From Camellia lanceoleosa (lineage: Eukaryota; Streptophyta; Magnoliopsida; Ericales; Theaceae), in the NCBI GenBank assembly GCA_025200525.1, contig CM045767.1:121694346-121758345 (forward strand): a stretch of 64,000 bases of DNA. The letters are read 5' to 3'. Each line of letters begins with the position of its first letter. The first letter of the stretch is position 1. The notes below the pieces were generated by a model. It did not search any database. It saw only the letters and a list, made by a program, of their open reading frames with translations, and was not told the DNA's origin. Below are positions 37,356-49,777 of the stretch, piece after piece. The translations under genes and the position numbers were made by a program.

Positions 37356-39285
37356 TAAATATCATCTGTTAGGGTGTGTTTCAAATTCAATTCGGATGAT
37401 ACTCATTGCCGGTTGGGTAAATGCTAAAAAAATATTTGTATTTGAGTCTATTTTTAATCGGATTTACTACTTTTGAATTCTTTGTACATATATTGGATTA
37501 TTTTCACGCTTCTACAGTTGATTACGAGCTCATTGTAATCTCTATCACTTTTTCGTCATTCTTTACCCATTAGACATAATCTTATGGTTAAAGCGCTTAA
37601 ATCCTTGGCTACTTTTACAGTTTCTCATCTTTGCTTTTGTCATAACATCATTTTTTTTTTCTAAAGATAAATATATAACTAAAGGAGAAGGATTGTAGAG
37701 GAAGAATGAAATTTGCTGGTTGGCTTTAGAGATAAAAATAGTGGTAATGTCTAGTAATCCCCATCATGGTCTTTGAAAAGAGAAGGGATATGGGTATATA
37801 AAGAGGCATTATTTTATCTCCTATTGCTTTCTCATTTATGTGGAGAATAAAGATACCCCCTCTGATATACTAAACCAAAATATACCTTTCAGATGGCTAA
37901 GCTAAGCCTGCATATGCATGTTGTGAATGATAAAGCTTACTTCAAATACTAAATTAAACATCATAGGGTTGTGTATTGAGGATAAGCTTTATAAATTTAC
38001 AGGATGAATGCTTGAGGTTTGGATCTGGATTTGGATTGGATTGCACAGCCTCACTTTCAAGGGTTGAAAATTACTAATACTCTGATATTATTAAATAATC
38101 ATCCCCAATCTCAATGTTGGGGTTCAAGATATGGGGTTTCCTTCTCTTATCCCCTCCTCTCCCCAAAGAAAAACTAAAAAAAAGAAAGAAAGAAAGAATG
38201 CAACACTTTGGAAATATTTATGATTTCACAAGTCTAAAGCACAATTAGCTGTAAAATTTGTAAAATTGGTTGTCTTTCCCATCCTCAAGCCAAGAAAGCC
38301 TATGCATTTATTCACAGTATTCAAAACTTTAAATGCAATTATTCATTTTTTTTTTGGGGGGGAGGGGGAGGGGGAGGTTCAGTGGTTAGGGGTGTTCGGA
38401 TCAATTTAATACGCACCTTGACTAATTCTTTCATTGGTCCAGTCAAAGGCAGGCTATTCACGTTGAGATTAGATAATTCACGAAAAATTACTTTCTTTTG
38501 GTTTGTCTTTAAGAATCAAACCAACAATTGTATAAGGAGTGCATCACCAATCACTCAAGACACCCCTCAAGGTTGATTATTCATAGTTTTCACTACAACG
38601 GAATTCACACCGCAAAAATTTTAGATGAATTTAAAGGTAATCCAAATGCTATGTTTGTATACACAATATGAGAAGTAGGCAACTTAGGGAAGGAATGAAA
38701 ATGTAATCCAAATAAAAGTGAAGGAAAATGTAGATTATGAGGAGAAGGAGAACAAGAAGAAAGTGACAACAGATAAAGGTTAACATGTATGTGTGCCAAG
38801 AAAGGACACCTAGAAAGGGTGAATGCGTCAAACTCTTAATTCTGTTACTATTTGTGAATTAATTGATCAATTAGCTAGTCTAATATCTCGATTAGTTATA
38901 TCATTGTCACCAACACAATGCCACACAAATTCAAAATAACATGAGCACAATAATACAGAAAATCTCATAAATAACAAATTAAATGAAAAACATTGTAGAC
39001 ATCTCTATTAGAGTGAACAATCCACTAGATTAATATTTCATACAAAAATTTAAGTGAAAAAACACTTACAACCCAATCTTATCATAGAGAAGTTTAATTT
39101 TTAGGAATAATTAATGCACAATGAACATAATTAAAATACTGTAACTGAATTTTTGTAAAACAAATCACAGAGAAGTTTCTCAAATCACTTCCTTTGCAAC
39201 ATGGACTTGGTTAAAGGGCTGTGAAAAAAGGTAAGAGAATGGGCTACCACCCAACTTGGGTTGTTGAACTTGTAGGCCTTCTTAG
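37356..39285. other. Intergenic DNA
   Basis: No gene, RNA or clear mobile element is seen. It holds the G-rich tract listed separately and ordinary AT-rich sequence. Confidence 0.4.
38356..38377 (+). other. G-rich tract able to form a G-quadruplex
   Basis: Runs of seven, five and five G separated by single A are followed by AGG, after a T11 run. Three long G runs can supply four G-tracts of three. No gene start is nearby. Confidence 0.5.
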
Positions 39286-39293
39286 CCTTAGGT

Positions 39294-39814
39294 TAGGGGT
39301 GGATAAATACCGGGCCAATTAGGCTTGCACTATATAAATCCGATTCGATTCAACATTAGCCCTAATCAAGTCATCTCAAACCCGGCTTTAATTTAATTTA
39401 ATTTAATTTTATTTTATTTTATAAATTTCAGGTCCGCTCACTTAACCCAATAAATATAAGCTATTAATTTTTTTTAATGGACTATCAAATTATTTAAATC
39501 TTTTTAAAATTATGTCGACTTAAATCATTAGCAAAATTTAATTATAAAATAAATACTATAATCTTTTAAACAAATATTTTAATTTAAGCACAAGATGAGT
39601 GTGTATATATATATATGATTTTTTTAATTAATTAATATAAAAATTAGAATTAAAATTTTATAAATGGACGATCCGAATTGGACTGAGTTAAAACTCTTTA
39701 TTACAAGCTATGTCTGAAAATTAAATGACTACAAAATCTCAGTTTATCTCAATCCTAAAAATATGATATTGGGTTGGGTAGATTGGGTGGCCCATCGGGC
39801 CATGATCACCCGTA
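39294..39814. mobile_element. 521-bp hAT-type non-autonomous element
   Basis: Direct repeats CCTTAGGT (39286-39293) and CCTTAGGG (39815-39822) match at 7 of 8, the hAT length. The termini TAGGGGTG and inverted TACGGGTG agree at 7 of 8, and subterminal GGGCC words occur on both sides. The interior is AT-rich with no transposase. Confidence 0.65.
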
Positions 39815-39989
39815 CCTTAGGGAAAATTATTGGTTGATCTTGAGGGTCATGTGATTATACCTCACACCAATCACAATTTATTATGTTCTCTCATGTTCTC
39901 ATCACCCAACACAAATTCATGAGCCCCGCTCCCTCCCATCAATTAGAACAATCACGTGATGGTACCCAAGATAAACTAACAACTTCTAA

Positions 39990-41570
39990 GATTAAATTAC
40001 ACTGACACTCCTTGAAGCTTGCTCCGATTATATCTCCCTTCCTGACTTTCTAAAAATTACATCCCCTTTCCTAATATTTAGAGTCACATTACATATTGCC
40101 CCCTCCTTTAGTTGACTTGCCCCCCTCTGTTAATTCAACTAACAGATTTTTCTTTATCAACAACTAATTTTGCCAAAATGCCTATTTTACCGTCACTTTT
40201 TCTCTTTGAACTTCATGATTCCACTCCAGTGACCAAAGCCACTGCATTTACCCAGCCACTTAAGACTTTCATCAAGTACTTGGTGTTGCCCCCTATTACC
40301 TCAATCATGCATTCTACCCCATAATCACCAGATTCCTCTTTCATTGGCCATCACCCAAAAGCTATCACAAATAAAATTTACATCAATTTATCAATAAATC
40401 AGAAACTGTTGTGATGATCAAACTAATGCAACATCTTACCTTGGTGAAAAATAAATAAATAAATAAAATAAAATTTAAAAAAATAAAATAAAGAAAACAT
40501 TTAGTTTCAACGCAACAAAAGAAATTTGCTAAAGCAAATAAAGAAAGTTCATTTCATTTCCAAAAGAAATTTCTCAGATAATCCTCTGACCAAGTCTCTG
40601 GGCTCTCAATACGTCGTCGCTCCTCCAACACCAAACAAAAACACTGGTGGTGTGCCAAGTGCTAAACCTCCTTAAAGCAAAATTGTATTATGCTATAATG
40701 TTTCTTTGTCTGCTTTAACAAATCACCATTGTATTAGCCGTCCAACACCCAAAATCAATACCCAGTGCATAATCGCCACTTTAAACCCTCAGTGAAAAGA
40801 GAAACAAGCAAGAAGAAGCTTACTTCGCTTAGGACTTTTGTCAAACACATTGTCTTTAGCAACCATACATCTACCTCCATTCCCAAACATTTTTCTTCTA
40901 CCCCTATCACCCACTTTCAGCCATCAAACCAAAATTAACCCCGATTCCATCAAAATTGACAGTCGATATCCATGGGTTGTGATCAATAATTGCTTGTAGG
41001 GTATCAAACAAACGATGACTATTCTTAGTAGATCTCATAACGATTGATTGTTATGGTATTAGCTTTACACAATCTTATGTCATGGACAATGCAAGTGGAG
41101 ATTGCAATCATGATCATTAATTGATTAACATGTGATGTTAGAGAAGTCATGAATCTCCTTGCTGGTATAAATGTTTTTATTCAAGTTGCAAAAAATTAGG
41201 TTTCGAAAAAATGTATGTAGTTGGTTGTGGGTTGAACAATGGTATTGGTTAGATGGGCGGAGAAAATGACAGTGTTGCGTAGAATGATAGAAAGGATAGT
41301 AGTGGACAGTAGTTATAGATGACAATGATGGAAAGTGGAATATGGAAGAGAGGAGTTTGGTATATTAGAGTGCTAAAAGGTAATGAAATGCATTATGAAG
41401 ATTTTTCATCATTTTTATAGTGGATAACGTAAGGTATAATCCCTAGCGTTACTCTCTCTTAACAGTGTTAAAATACAAACACTGACAAGGGGTGCAGTGT
41501 AATTTCAAAAATATAGAGGGAGAATTTATATTAAACCCAATCCTGAAAGGGGGTCAGTGTAATTTACCCT
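39990..41570. mobile_element. 1.6-kb Mutator-like non-autonomous element
   Basis: Terminal words TAAATTACACTGAC (39993-40006) and their complement (41553-41566) mirror each other. Flanks AACTTCTAA (39981-39989) and AACTTTCAA (41571-41579) agree at 7 of 9, a Mutator-type length. The interior has no transposase or recognisable captured gene. The right end lies about 150 bp upstream of the start codon of the TPR gene. Confidence 0.5.
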
Positions 41571-41721
41571 AACTTTCAACTACCTTAGGCCCATGGGAAA
41601 AACCACTTCCCAAATTTTCTGACACCCAGTAACCCTCTAATTAGGGTTTTGCTGGATTTGCGATCTTCGAACAGAGCAACCGAGCGAAGAAGAAGAAGAA
41701 GACGAACCAGCGGCTAAGGCG

Positions 41722-44700
41722 ATGATTAGGGTGGCAGCTAAGTTGTCAAGAGCGGCCACAACCGCCGCTCGAACCGCCGTGACAGGCCTCGTTCCCCCTA
41801 AACCACCACTCATCCTCCGCCATGCAGCAGCAGCAGCAGCACCACCACCACCACCACCACAATCTTTGAGATCATTCTGTACAAATAATGGCCCCATTGG
41901 AAACCCAGTTGCACTTCAAATGATCAATTATGCCTTCTCTCTTGCCCGCTCCAATAAATCAGGTCAGTTTATAACTATTCAGTTTCTCAATTCCAATCTT
42001 TTGAAACTCTACAATTTATGTTGTTTTTGTACATGTAGATGAATCGTACGCACAAGCTCAACTAGTTCTGGAACAGTGCTTCTTGATTCAACCAGATGAC
42101 AACTCCAAGGGCATGGTCCTACTTGCAATGTCTACCTTATTCTATGAAAGGTTTTAATTTTCTTACATTTTTTTTTTCTATTTACTATTATTTATCTTTT
42201 ATTATTATTATTATTGGATTGCTTTCACTTTTTTCCAGTAAACTATGACAATTTTTCTATTTCATTCATAAATTATTAATTTCATTTATTTAGTCTCTAA
42301 AGCTTAGTCCAATTGGATATAATTGTACAAATCAGTAACCCTTAAACCCAATTTAATGGTCAAAAAAGTCATTTCAAATATGAACAATTTAATCATACAA
42401 CCAAAACACCCATTAAATCAAATTGGGGTGTAGTTCGTTCAAAATAGTAAGAAAAATGAGTGTTTGATTCTATGGTCTAAGTTGTTCAAATTTTGAAATG
42501 TTATTTTGCCCATCAAATGAGGTTTAACAGTTACTGATTTGTGACAATTGTCTCTAATTGGTTCACATAAATTTTAATGAAATTGATAGTTTAGGGATGA
42601 AAATGAAAAAAGTGGTCATAGTTTAGGTTTTAAAAATAAAAATAACCTTTATAATTTTGATAGTTTGTCTAACTTGGGGTTTTCCAGTGGATTTTTCTCT
42701 GAAGCCATTGAGAAACTGCAGAAAGTTGAAGATCTAAGCGTCTCTTCTGTCGGTGTTAGAGGTAAATTTGGTAGTGTGTTTTTGTTGATTTCTATTTTAT
42801 TGGTCCTTTTTAGTTTCACAGCAAATAATTGCTATGTTGAACTTGGATAATAAAATGGGTGTCAAATGCTGTATAAATCCGGTCTTTGTCGCAGTTGCTG
42901 CCACGGAAGCTCTTGTTGGACTCCATTTAGAGTTTGGTGAGGTATTGTTTTCACAAATATGCCCCCGACAATTATCCGTTCGTTTGTTTAAGTTTTAAAT
43001 TAGGACTTTATGTTTAAAGCTCAAATTTATTTGGGGATGATCTTCCCTTCATAGGACGATACTGCATCAGTGCTTGCAAATGTATGCAGACAACTCTTGG
43101 ATGCAATCAAACTAGAAATTGGTATTGTGTATGGCTTTGAGTTTCTAGATGCCCACACTAAGGTAATTAAAGGACTAGTTGAGCTTTGCCGTGGTCATCT
43201 TCAATCAGGTACAATTTAAGAGCCCCGTTTAACCTATGAAGTTTTAGTTTGTCTAGTTCTAAATTCTAATGCTGAGTTACTTTCCTGCAGCGGAGTCATT
43301 CTTTCAAGGTGCTCAGGAGGACAAAGTTTGTGATGGTGGGTTCATTTCTATTGGTCATACCAGCAGGCTCTGTTCTACAATATATTGATGTTGTGATATA
43401 TAGGAAATATTGCTCTATCATATGGAGAATTCTTGCATGTCACACGGAATTTTTTAATGGCAAAGGAGTTATATGGGAAGGTAATTAAGGGGGGGATACG
43501 TGAGAATAAAGATTTCAATGATCCATATTACTTAGCAGCTTGTAATATGTCCTCAGAGGAAGTTCTGTTGGCTGCTACTTGTGCATTGGGACAGCTTGAG
43601 GCACACTTGGGGTAAGTTTGTAATTCCATTTTCGCATTCATGTTAGCTGTCCAAATCTATTATGATCGTCTCATGTCATGGATTTTGGCCTGTATTGTTT
43701 TAGGAACTTTGGTGATGCAGAGGAGATACTAACTAAAGCATTAACGATAACAGAACAACATTTTGGTGCGGTACTTCTGCTTTTACTTAGTGGGAGTAGG
43801 ATCTATCAAGGCCTATCATATATGTATTTACCATGGTTTTATTAATATGATGCAGGATCACATCATCCCAAGGTTGGGGTGGTTCTAACCTGCATAGCTC
43901 TCATGTTTCGGCATAAAGCAACGTTGGAGCATTCAAGTTCGATTTTGATTCAAGAGGTTAGAAGAAGTTACATACTATCCACCTAGTTGTTTCACGAAAC
44001 TTTTTTTGAGTTCTTACAATGACTTTATTTTTCATGGTGTCACAGTTGGATCCGTACACAAGGGGTGTTTTTTTGACCAAGGGGTGTGATTTAATCATTT
44101 TAGGAAACTGATTTTATTATTTAAAAAGACCATAAATTAATAGAAGCCATGTTTTTGACATAGTGGCATTGAGGAACATGAGTTTAATTTAGATTTGAGT
44201 TGTTCAAGTAAGCGCTGTGAAGGAAAATAGAATGTTTACTCACATAACTAAATGATTTTGATTACTTTAAACTTGGGTCTGGGGGAGCAATCCTCTGCCA
44301 TATGATGTCAGTTGAACTCTTTTGACATGGCTCCATTGATCTATCAACTCTCTTGAATTGATCTCATAATTAAATGTGGTGTTGTTCTGATTTTGAGGTA
44401 TGACTAAGGTTTTAGCATGTACAAGGATATATATATATATATATTTTTTCTCATTGGTTTCTTAATAATCTGTAGGGACTTTATAGAAGGGCGATAGATT
44501 TGCTAAAAGCTCCACCATTGGATGCTGAAGGTATGTGTAACAATGTAGTGCCTGTTTCCTTGTCTAATATAAAATCAATTTGTGAATGTTGTCTTTTTGA
44601 TTCCATAGGTGCAGAAGCAAAGTTCTTTAGAAAGGACATATTGGCCCTTGCAAGAGGTATAGTTTACCATCCCATTTTTTTGATACTGCATTATTTAGAG

Positions 44701-45972
44701 AATGAGTTTCAGTTAACCCATATGGAGCAATTATATCTCAGTAATGACTTATCGAACTTGGTTCTTGTCTACAAAATTGGTTATGTGCCTATATTGTGGC
44801 AGTCCTGTGATAGCATAGCAATAGCAGACTTGATCATCACTTATTGACCTTTGATTGCACACCTTTTTTGAATAATGAGAATATTGAGCATTCACCTGCA
44901 TAAAATTGACCTCCTTTTGGCACTCTTGTGAATTTTTACCACTAGCAGAAGTATATATGTTCTACTCCTTCAGTCCCAAATTGTTGGTCCACTTTCACTA
45001 TTCTAGACATCTCAAAAAATTGTTTATATTTTTCAATTTCTTTCTTTTTTAATGATTTTGAAAACTAATTGAGATCTAATTTGTGAAAATTTTTTTGATT
45101 ATTTTTATAAGAGAAAGTACATTAGCTATTTACCCAATTAAAAGGCATGAATGCTCAATAGGACCAACAAATTGGGACAGAGGGAGTAACAATTAAAGTC
45201 AAAAATTTTAGTTGGGATGCGACTCTTAAGTGGTTAGGCTCTCTAGTCCCCTCTGTTTCAAAGGTTTGATAGCTGTATCTTATAAAGGCATGAACTGGCT
45301 CTGGTGGAGTATTAACCATGCAAATTAAGGATGGAAGATCGTCATGGTCTAATCCTTGGGTTTCATCCTCGTCAGAAGAAGAATCAACTCGACACAAGAA
45401 GTGGGCATTGTATGAAGGAGCTCAGAAATGGGGTTACCAAAAGTGCACGTGAGGCCTTTGAACTAGACACGACGGCATCAACAATATAATGAGATATACA
45501 TGTTCACAATATGCACATACATACTTGCAGATATTCATGCATATATGCATAAATGTGATGTTCTGTGTATGTTTCTCTGTCTTGGGTGTGCATGCAATTG
45601 GTATGATTATTGATGACCTGATCAAAAAGACCACTGCAGCTTAGCTGTCAAACTATATATGTATTTATGAATCTCTGTATGTATGTACTTATTTTTCTTA
45701 TCTATTTATTTGTGTGTGGCGCATTGGTATGCATGCATTCAGTGTGATTATTATGGTAATTTCTGCATAATCTAGTTGACTGTGTTTGTGTAGGTGGATA
45801 TGCAGAAACATTGTGTATTCAACAGAATAGAAAGGCTGAAGGAGAGAGAATGAAGAGTTGGGCGGAGGCTGCCTGGAGAAATCCCCGTCTGTCTCTTGCT
45901 GAAGCACTGGATATATCCGAGCCTTCTTCCAAAGTGCCAGTTATAGATTCTCGAATTTTCAGGGCCCTGTAG
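41722..45972 (+). CDS. TPR-repeat protein, probably organellar, kinesin-light-chain-like repeats (twelve exons)
   Basis: Exons: 41722-41962, 42039-42150, 42688-42761, 42895-42941, 43055-43208, 43291-43335, 43404-43611, 43704-43765, 43856-43956, 44476-44530, 44609-44656, 45794-45972. All junctions are GT..AG and phases agree, giving 441 residues. The first about 55 residues are Arg/Ala-rich with few acids, include poly-Ala and poly-Pro, and end in RSFCT, which looks like a mitochondrial presequence; plastid targeting is possible. Helical TPR-like repeats fill the rest: YAQAQLVLEQCFLIQPDD, FFSEAIEKLQKVEDL, a classic NFGDAEEILTKALTITEQHF then HHPKVGVVLTCIALM, and GLYRRAIDLLKAP. TPRs mediate protein contacts; no catalytic motif is present and the partner is unknown. 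Conserved plant proteins of this type exist without firm function. AATAAA at 46150-46155 is a possible polyadenylation signal. Intron 11 (1137 bp) carries a Stowaway element. Confidence 0.9.
44965..45186. mobile_element. Stowaway MITE in intron 11 of the TPR gene
   Basis: TA flanks (44963-44964, 45187-45188) bound a 222-bp sequence with ends CTCCTTCAGTCCCAAATTGT and, inverted, CTCCCTCTGTCCCAATTTGT. CTCCCTCYGTCCCAAAWT with a TA target is the diagnostic Stowaway terminus. Non-coding. Confidence 0.88.
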
Positions 45973-46569
45973 TTTCTTCCCTGTTTTTTTTTTTTTCCCT
46001 TTTCGGTTGGCGATGCCTGGCGAGTTATTGTATATGTTCAATCCGTGAAGACAAGCACAAGCATGTACATTTGTATCTTCTTTGTTTTTTTTTTGTTTTT
46101 TTTGTTTTTTGAATAATTGCTTGCGGATAAATCATGAACTATGTAGAGGAAATAAAGTTTCAAATTCAAGTTTCCAAATATTTTTTTAGGGTTCATTTGG
46201 ACTTGTTCTAAACTAGCCATAGTACTGTAATGGCCATTGTACTTTTGGTTGCAAACTTACTGCTTAAAGTAGAAAAATGTCTCATTTTGGATGCTATCTG
46301 GAACACAAAAATCAATATATGAAAGCAAAAATCAAATTATGAGAGGATTTTCAAACTTCATAGACAAAAGAAACTACAAGAAGAAACAAACAACGCATAC
46401 AACTGCAGTAATTTCAATGAATTACAGGGTTCATGAGTCACTGACACACTGCTCAATGGGTACAATACAAAGTTAAAAGAAGGATTACAGCACAATAAAA
46501 GTTACTGCTTTGTGAAAATTAAATTAAACCCCATGTAATGTAAATACTGTATGTACTTGGATTGAATGC
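45973..46569. other. Convergent 3' flanks of the TPR gene and OHP1
   Basis: The 597 bp between the two stop codons should contain both 3' UTRs. No other gene is visible. Overlap of the two transcripts is possible but not shown. Confidence 0.45.
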
Positions 46570-47460
46570 TCATAGAGGTAGATCAAGACCTTTCCCAATA
46601 TCCACCCCAATGACTTGAAGTATTCCCTTGTTTATTATCTGAAAAACAGAGAGTTCCACAATTATAAAAGAACACCACACTTGAAAGGGTACTCCTTTCC
46701 CTAAAATCTTAGGAAAATGATTGGTAAATAGAAAGTTTATATAGAAAAACATTAAAACGATTATAGTGGGTGTTTTGCACCCTAAAAAAAAAAATTCCTT
46801 ACAAGATGTCATATAATTGTGGAAAAATTTTGTATTAAATTGTGTTTGTATATCGTTACTCTTTCCCAATGCACTCCTAATTGCACGGTTAAAATTTCGA
46901 AATATAATAATTTCAAGGCACAATAGTACGGCCGGAGGTGCATTGAGATAGAAAAGAGAATTTTAAGAAAAAAAAAACTCATCCCAAAACAAATAACCTC
47001 TTCAATTGTTGAAAGAAGTGAACTTAAAGTGGATTTACCAGTTCCACAATGAAAGTCCCAATGAGGCCAATCATACAAGCTCTGGAGTTCCATATTTCTG
47101 CAGTCTTTGTGAACCCTAGAAATGGTGCTTTGAACTGAGGCTCTACTTTGGGCAATTCTACCTGAAATTTTCAAAATTTCATTTGAGTTAAACAAATTTT
47201 AGTGTGCCAATACACAAAGCCACAGATTAATCTTACATACCAAACACATAAATTAAAAAAGAAAAAAGAAAAAGGCCAAACAAAGAACATACCCCAGCAG
47301 GAAGCTTGGCAGCCTGGACCTTAAGAGAGGAGTGCTTTTGAGAGGTTTTGATGTTTGGATTGGGAGTGTGACAGAGTGAAAGTGGTTGTTGATTCTGAGG
47401 ATGAATTGTTGGAGTTCTTGTTTGGAGGAAAGAGGAGGAAATGGATGGCAGAGTAGCCAT
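46570..47460 (-). CDS. OHP1: One-helix protein OHP1 (LHC-like, chloroplast thylakoid)
   Basis: Exons: 47293-47460, 47039-47161, 46570-46638; both introns are GT..AG in phase 0, giving 119 residues. Residues 1-48 form a Ser/Thr/Pro/Gln-rich chloroplast transit peptide. The conserved part runs from AAKLPAGVELPK to the C-terminus. It has a single membrane helix (about 77-98) with the LHC-type chlorophyll-binding pattern E79, N81, R83 in TAEIWNSRACMIGL, and the invariant tail GVDIGKGLDLPL. Plant OHP1 forms a pigment-binding heterodimer with OHP2 and works with HCF244 in photosystem II reaction-centre assembly and D1 synthesis (family knowledge). A GATAAG (I-box form, often light-linked) lies on the minus strand at 47483-47488, close upstream; its use is inference. 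The match in length and tail makes the identification secure. Confidence 0.96.
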
Positions 47461-47906
47461 TGTTGTCCTTTCTTCCTGAAGCCTTATCTACTAATGCCTT
47501 TCAACTTAAGCTTTTGAGTACTAACCCTCTGGGCCCCATCCTAGTGGAGATGGGAGATGTACATTGGGGTTTTAGATATTTCAAAAAAAAAAAAAAGAAA
47601 AAAAAATGTTAATCACAAAATCGGACATAAGGATTTTGCAATGTGTGGTCTCTGTATTGGGAGCTTTCATTTAAGATGTGGGTTGGTTTTTTAATTTTTT
47701 GATTATTTTAGTTTGGGATTAAAAAGTTTTATTCGTAATAAATTTTAATTTTTTTAAATTTTTTTTTAAGAAAAAAAAATAATTATGAATTGAATGTGAC
47801 ATTTTATTATATTTAACTAAAATAGCTAATTTTTTCTTATATAACTAATTTAGCCCAAAGTAGTATCTCAAACATAACCGGGGTGTGTTGTATCTAATAC
47901 TATAAT
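47461..47906. other. 5' flank of OHP1, up to a retrotransposon LTR
   Basis: About 450 bp separate the OHP1 start codon from the first LTR. Apart from the I-box-like GATAAG, an A run at 47583-47607 and AT-rich DNA, nothing is recognised. Any distal OHP1 promoter element must lie here or inside the LTR. Confidence 0.4.
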
Positions 47907-49777
47907 TGTAACAACTACCTCGTTGATTAATTAACTTAATCATATGATTTGCATCGATTATGTGTTATGTGCTATTATGTACTAAGTATGAATTGAAATG
48001 TGTTATTGTGAACAAATATGGTTAGGATATGAATTGAACCTGTCTAAATCAGTAATTTATATGCATGAAAATTAAACAATTAGATAGGAAATTAGAACCT
48101 AATTCACATTAGACTATATGAGAATTAATTTAATTTAAGTGAATTTGAATTAATTAAAATCCATGGAATTTACTAATTTAAACTTCTAATTAATTAGAGT
48201 TTAGAAGAAATTAGTGATTAGTGAACCCTTAAGTCTACTTATCAAAAACAAGTAGGAGAAGAGAGAGACTTAGTAAGATTTGTAGAGAGAGAGAGAGACA
48301 TAACTTGAGAGAGAGTTCTAGAGGGTCAAGAAAGGAAAAAAGAGAACAAGGAAGAACGAGGGTTGATCTTCAAATCAATAAATCTAAGGTAGGAATTCTC
48401 TCTTAATTTCTATGAATTAGAAGATTTACGCTCATGAACTCTTGAAATTAAGCTTGGTAAGAAATCATGCATAATTGTGAGTTTGGTGGTGGTGGAAACT
48501 AATGTTAAGAATTCATATGAACATAAAATAGAAGAATTGTAAGAATTAGCTCCAAATAGCAACATGCATGGCATAACTTCATGAAATTCTTGTTCATACA
48601 CAAAGCTTCTTGCATGGTTCTTCAACTTTGGAGAGGAAACCCCATGGATTTTGAGTTTGGAACTCAAATATGCATGTTCTATGTTGTTACACTTCAAGTC
48701 AAGATTTTGATCTTTTAAATGGAAATTTGAGGGTTTTGTTTTGTTTTTTTGAGAGTTTTGAGCATTGATATACATGGATTTGAAGATGGATTTTGAAAAT
48801 AGGAAGTTTTAATTCAAGAACAGATTTTTGGACTGATTTTCAACCCAGACTGCACGTACAGCAAGAAGTCTTGTACGTGCAGCCGAACCTTCCCTGTTCC
48901 AGTGTTGCTTTTGCTTTAATTGCATATGCGGGGTGCATGTGTGGTGGTGGTTTTGCACGTGCAGCCAGTGCTCCCACACGTGCGATTTTCAGGATAGGCT
49001 TGGTTTCGCTTTCTTTTTGTTTTTTGGACTTCCAGACCTCCATTTGTATGGTTTTCATGTGTTTGTTACATTCATATACATAGCATGAACATGAAAGAAA
49101 TTGAAGAACGAATAAAAATAACCGAGTGAACAAGCAATGAATGAATCAAATAGGTTTAAGAACCAACTGAATGAATTGAATGTGTTTTAAAATGTTATGC
49201 TTGAATATATTTGTGTAGGTCAAACGCCGTATTGTGACCACGTGATTCAGGGAGCCAATTGTGAGTAACAACCTTATAAAGATATGTTCAAGTTATAAGT
49301 ATTTTCTGACTTATAATATGTTTTGTTTCTGCTATGATGATTTCTAACTGAATGAATGATTGTCCTATTTGTGAAATATATTTGTGGCATCCTTAGTATT
49401 TGTTATTGTTACTACTACTATTACAGAGATCTCTATCAATTCTAATTCTTGGAACTACTGTTTACTGTATTGATGGCCATCGTATATGACTGTTCGGTCT
49501 TCTAAGACCTACTGTACTATTCTGCTACTGGATGTACCACGTATAACTACTATGATTGTAATATGATTCTGATGATAATTGACTATTTTAAATATTGTAA
49601 GGACATCATTCATAACCCCTTTATAGAGTTGTTATTCACTAGGTTTCAGCTCATTGTTATATATATATATATATGTAGGTGACCAAGCTCAAGATCAAAC
49701 TTAATGGCGTCGACCTAGCCTCTATTTTGTCAAGCCAACTCTCGTGCCTCACCACGAGGTTCCTAACGGTCAAGACC
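47907..49777 (+). mobile_element. Chromovirus-type LTR, plus orientation, 3'-truncated
   Basis: It starts TGTAACAACTACCTCG. Its order of blocks matches the LTR at 55357-57289: a GA-rich leader with AGGTAGGAATTCTCTC near 48389, the AGGTCAAACGCCG..GTGAGTAACA block near 49218-49270, and CAGCTCATTG..TATATATATGTAGGTGA near 49647-49682. The last about 400 bp, present in the relative, are missing where it meets the next LTR in opposite orientation near 49778. ACGTGCAGC words recur at 48853-48990. No coding content. Confidence 0.6.

Noticed and set aside
47281..47460. OHP1 exon 1 read through into the intron as a 75-residue protein
   Set aside because: A GT donor at 47292 and the conserved continuation in two further exons give the full OHP1 protein.
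48840..49133. Overlapping open frames on both strands near 48.8-49.1 kb
   Set aside because: They lie in a chromovirus-type LTR and match no protein family.
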